This document shows positions 62,899 to 64,000 of a stretch of DNA of 64,000 nucleotides, one piece after another (the stretch's first letter is position 1; every line of letters starts with the position of its first letter). The stretch covers positions 26,422,090-26,486,089 of the forward strand of contig NC_083638.1 of assembly GCF_963576545.1 (NCBI RefSeq), written 5' to 3'. A model generated the notes under the pieces. It searched no databases. It was not told the origin of the DNA and saw nothing but the letters and a program-made list of their open reading frames with translations. The stretch is from Limanda limanda. Lineage: Eukaryota; Chordata; Actinopteri; Pleuronectiformes; Pleuronectidae. Position numbers and translations under genes: made by a program.

Positions 62899-64000
62899 TA
62901 TGGAGGACCATACATGACATAAGTATAAATAAATAAATAAATAAATGTAGATATAAATACAGAAATAAATAAATAAATAAATAAATAAAAAAGGAAATTA
63001 ATTAATTAATACAGAAATAAATAAATAAATACGTTACTAACAACAGAAATAAATAAATAAATGTCTTAAATATATTTGCACATTTATTTATTCCCTGATT
63101 TATATTTTTCACGTTTTCAATCACCTTATGCTAATGAGAAAGGCGGGCCTAACCGCAGTCTCATGCAGGATTGGTCACAGGAGTGTAATTATCCAGCCTT
63201 TCAATGCTGACTGGTGTCCAGTAGCTGTTTGCAGTGTTGTGCCAGTTCACGTCTCGTGTTCTCCTGAGCACAGGGAGCGAGCAGAGAGGAGGAGGAAGCA
63301 GAAACTCCTGCTCGGAAAGAAACAAGCCTGCAGCTTCTGCTCTGCCCATGAAGCAGCTGATCTCTGAGCAGATGTGACCAGAGACTGTTTTACAAAGTCA
63401 CTGAGCGGCTGCATCGAGGTGACGAGCTCAAGTCTCAGTTTTTGTCTCTGTGCGAGTGTGTGGCACTGAGGGGTGCGGAGCCCGGGTGCCTGTGTGTATA
63501 GCTCAGTTGACCAATCCTGCTCGAGACTGAGTTTGGGACCGCCTACCTCATTTACATATGGACAATTAATTGTTGAAAAATAAAAATGTTGCAAAAAAAA
63601 ATGTGGAAATAGATAAAGAAATAAATGAATACATGTGGAGATAAATACAGAAGTAAATTAATCAATGTGTTAAACTTATTCCCACAATTATTTCAACTTT
63701 TATGTATTTCAACATTTATTTAATTCCACATTTAATTGTCTCATATGTAAATGAGGTAGGAGGTCCCAAACTCAGTCTCGAGCAGGATTGGTCAACTGAG
63801 CTATACACACACGCACACACAGGCCCCGTGGCTCCGCACCCCTCAGTGCCACACACTTGCACAGAGACAAAAACTGAGACTTGAGCTCGTCACCTCGATG
63901 CAGCCGCTCAGTGACTTTGTAAAACAGTGAAAACACAGAGTTTCTCTGGTCACATCTGCTCAGAGATCAGCTGCTTCATGCGCAGAGCAGAAGCTGCAGG
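62899..64000. mobile_element. Fold-back element, copy 5 (cut by window end)
   Basis: Left arm, centre and part of the right arm; the sequence ends at GAAGCTGCAGG in the right arm. Same left junction as copies 2-4. Confidence 0.86.

Larger units (their letters stand above)
22223..64000 (+). repeat. Tandem 5S rDNA array, 620-bp unit
   Basis: Unit length is 620 bp: a 119-nt 5S gene and a 501-bp spacer. Over 40 units follow head to tail, all on the plus strand, with near identity suggesting active homogenisation. Each gene has a TATA-like TTTAAATAAGG at -31 to -21 and a run of T right after position 119 as the Pol III terminator, with a second TTTT about 12 bases on. Two spacer sites vary: T or A at -118, and C or G at -7. 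The array is interrupted by one LINE, five fold-back elements and an N gap. It continues beyond the window. Open frames that repeat every 620 bp are not genes. Confidence 0.97.

Noticed and set aside
22223..64000. CRISPR-like array
   Set aside because: The regular repeats are 620-bp 5S rDNA units with near-identical spacers in a vertebrate genome.

Overview
The window is vertebrate nuclear DNA, almost certainly from a teleost fish. It has intron-split genes with GT/AG boundaries, a vertebrate-type 5S rRNA gene, fish-type Tc1 and hAT transposons, and LINE tails ending in an ATCT microsatellite. Nothing in it is prokaryotic.

Region 1 (1-18.7 kb) holds two ordinary, convergent protein genes. 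mettl21c lies on the plus strand (four coding exons, possibly incomplete at the window edge). It encodes a METTL21-family lysine methyltransferase with an unusual acidic N-terminal extension. TPP2 (tripeptidyl-peptidase II) lies on the minus strand. I could follow it through 29 coding exons (3,882 nt, 1,293 residues) with every splice phase consistent. The triad falls at D44, H264 and S449, with N362, the same numbering as human TPP2. The two poly(A) signals lie about 100 bp apart, tail to tail, the arrangement known for TPP2 and METTL21C in mammals. A 705-bp hAT element with a perfect 8-bp target duplication sits in one TPP2 intron.

Region 2 (18.7-22.2 kb) is a repeat-rich boundary: AT-rich sequence, a LINE tail with a long ATCT microsatellite, a short telomere-like tract, and a decayed minus-strand Tc1 transposon split by a 1.0-kb LTR-like insertion.

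Region 3 (22.2 kb to the end) is a tandem 5S rDNA array with a 620-bp unit: a 119-nt gene plus a 501-bp spacer, all on the plus strand. I count 44 full-length genes, one copy with a 10-bp deletion and three gene fragments. One 5S gene is interrupted by a 5.6-kb non-LTR retrotransposon with two intact ORFs (zinc-knuckle ORF1; endonuclease and reverse transcriptase ORF2). It resembles the 5S-specific Mutsu elements of the Tx1 clade. A second parasite, a 1.62-kb near-palindromic fold-back element, occurs five times at one spacer position. In the last 12 kb it has been co-amplified with three 5S units into a ~3.49-kb higher-order repeat. A 200-bp run of N inside the array marks an unresolved gap, so the true copy number is unknown.

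The most interesting material is in the array: a specialised retrotransposon and an unclassified palindromic element sharing one rDNA locus, with signs of unequal exchange spreading the latter, plus a CTCF-like motif in the spacers.
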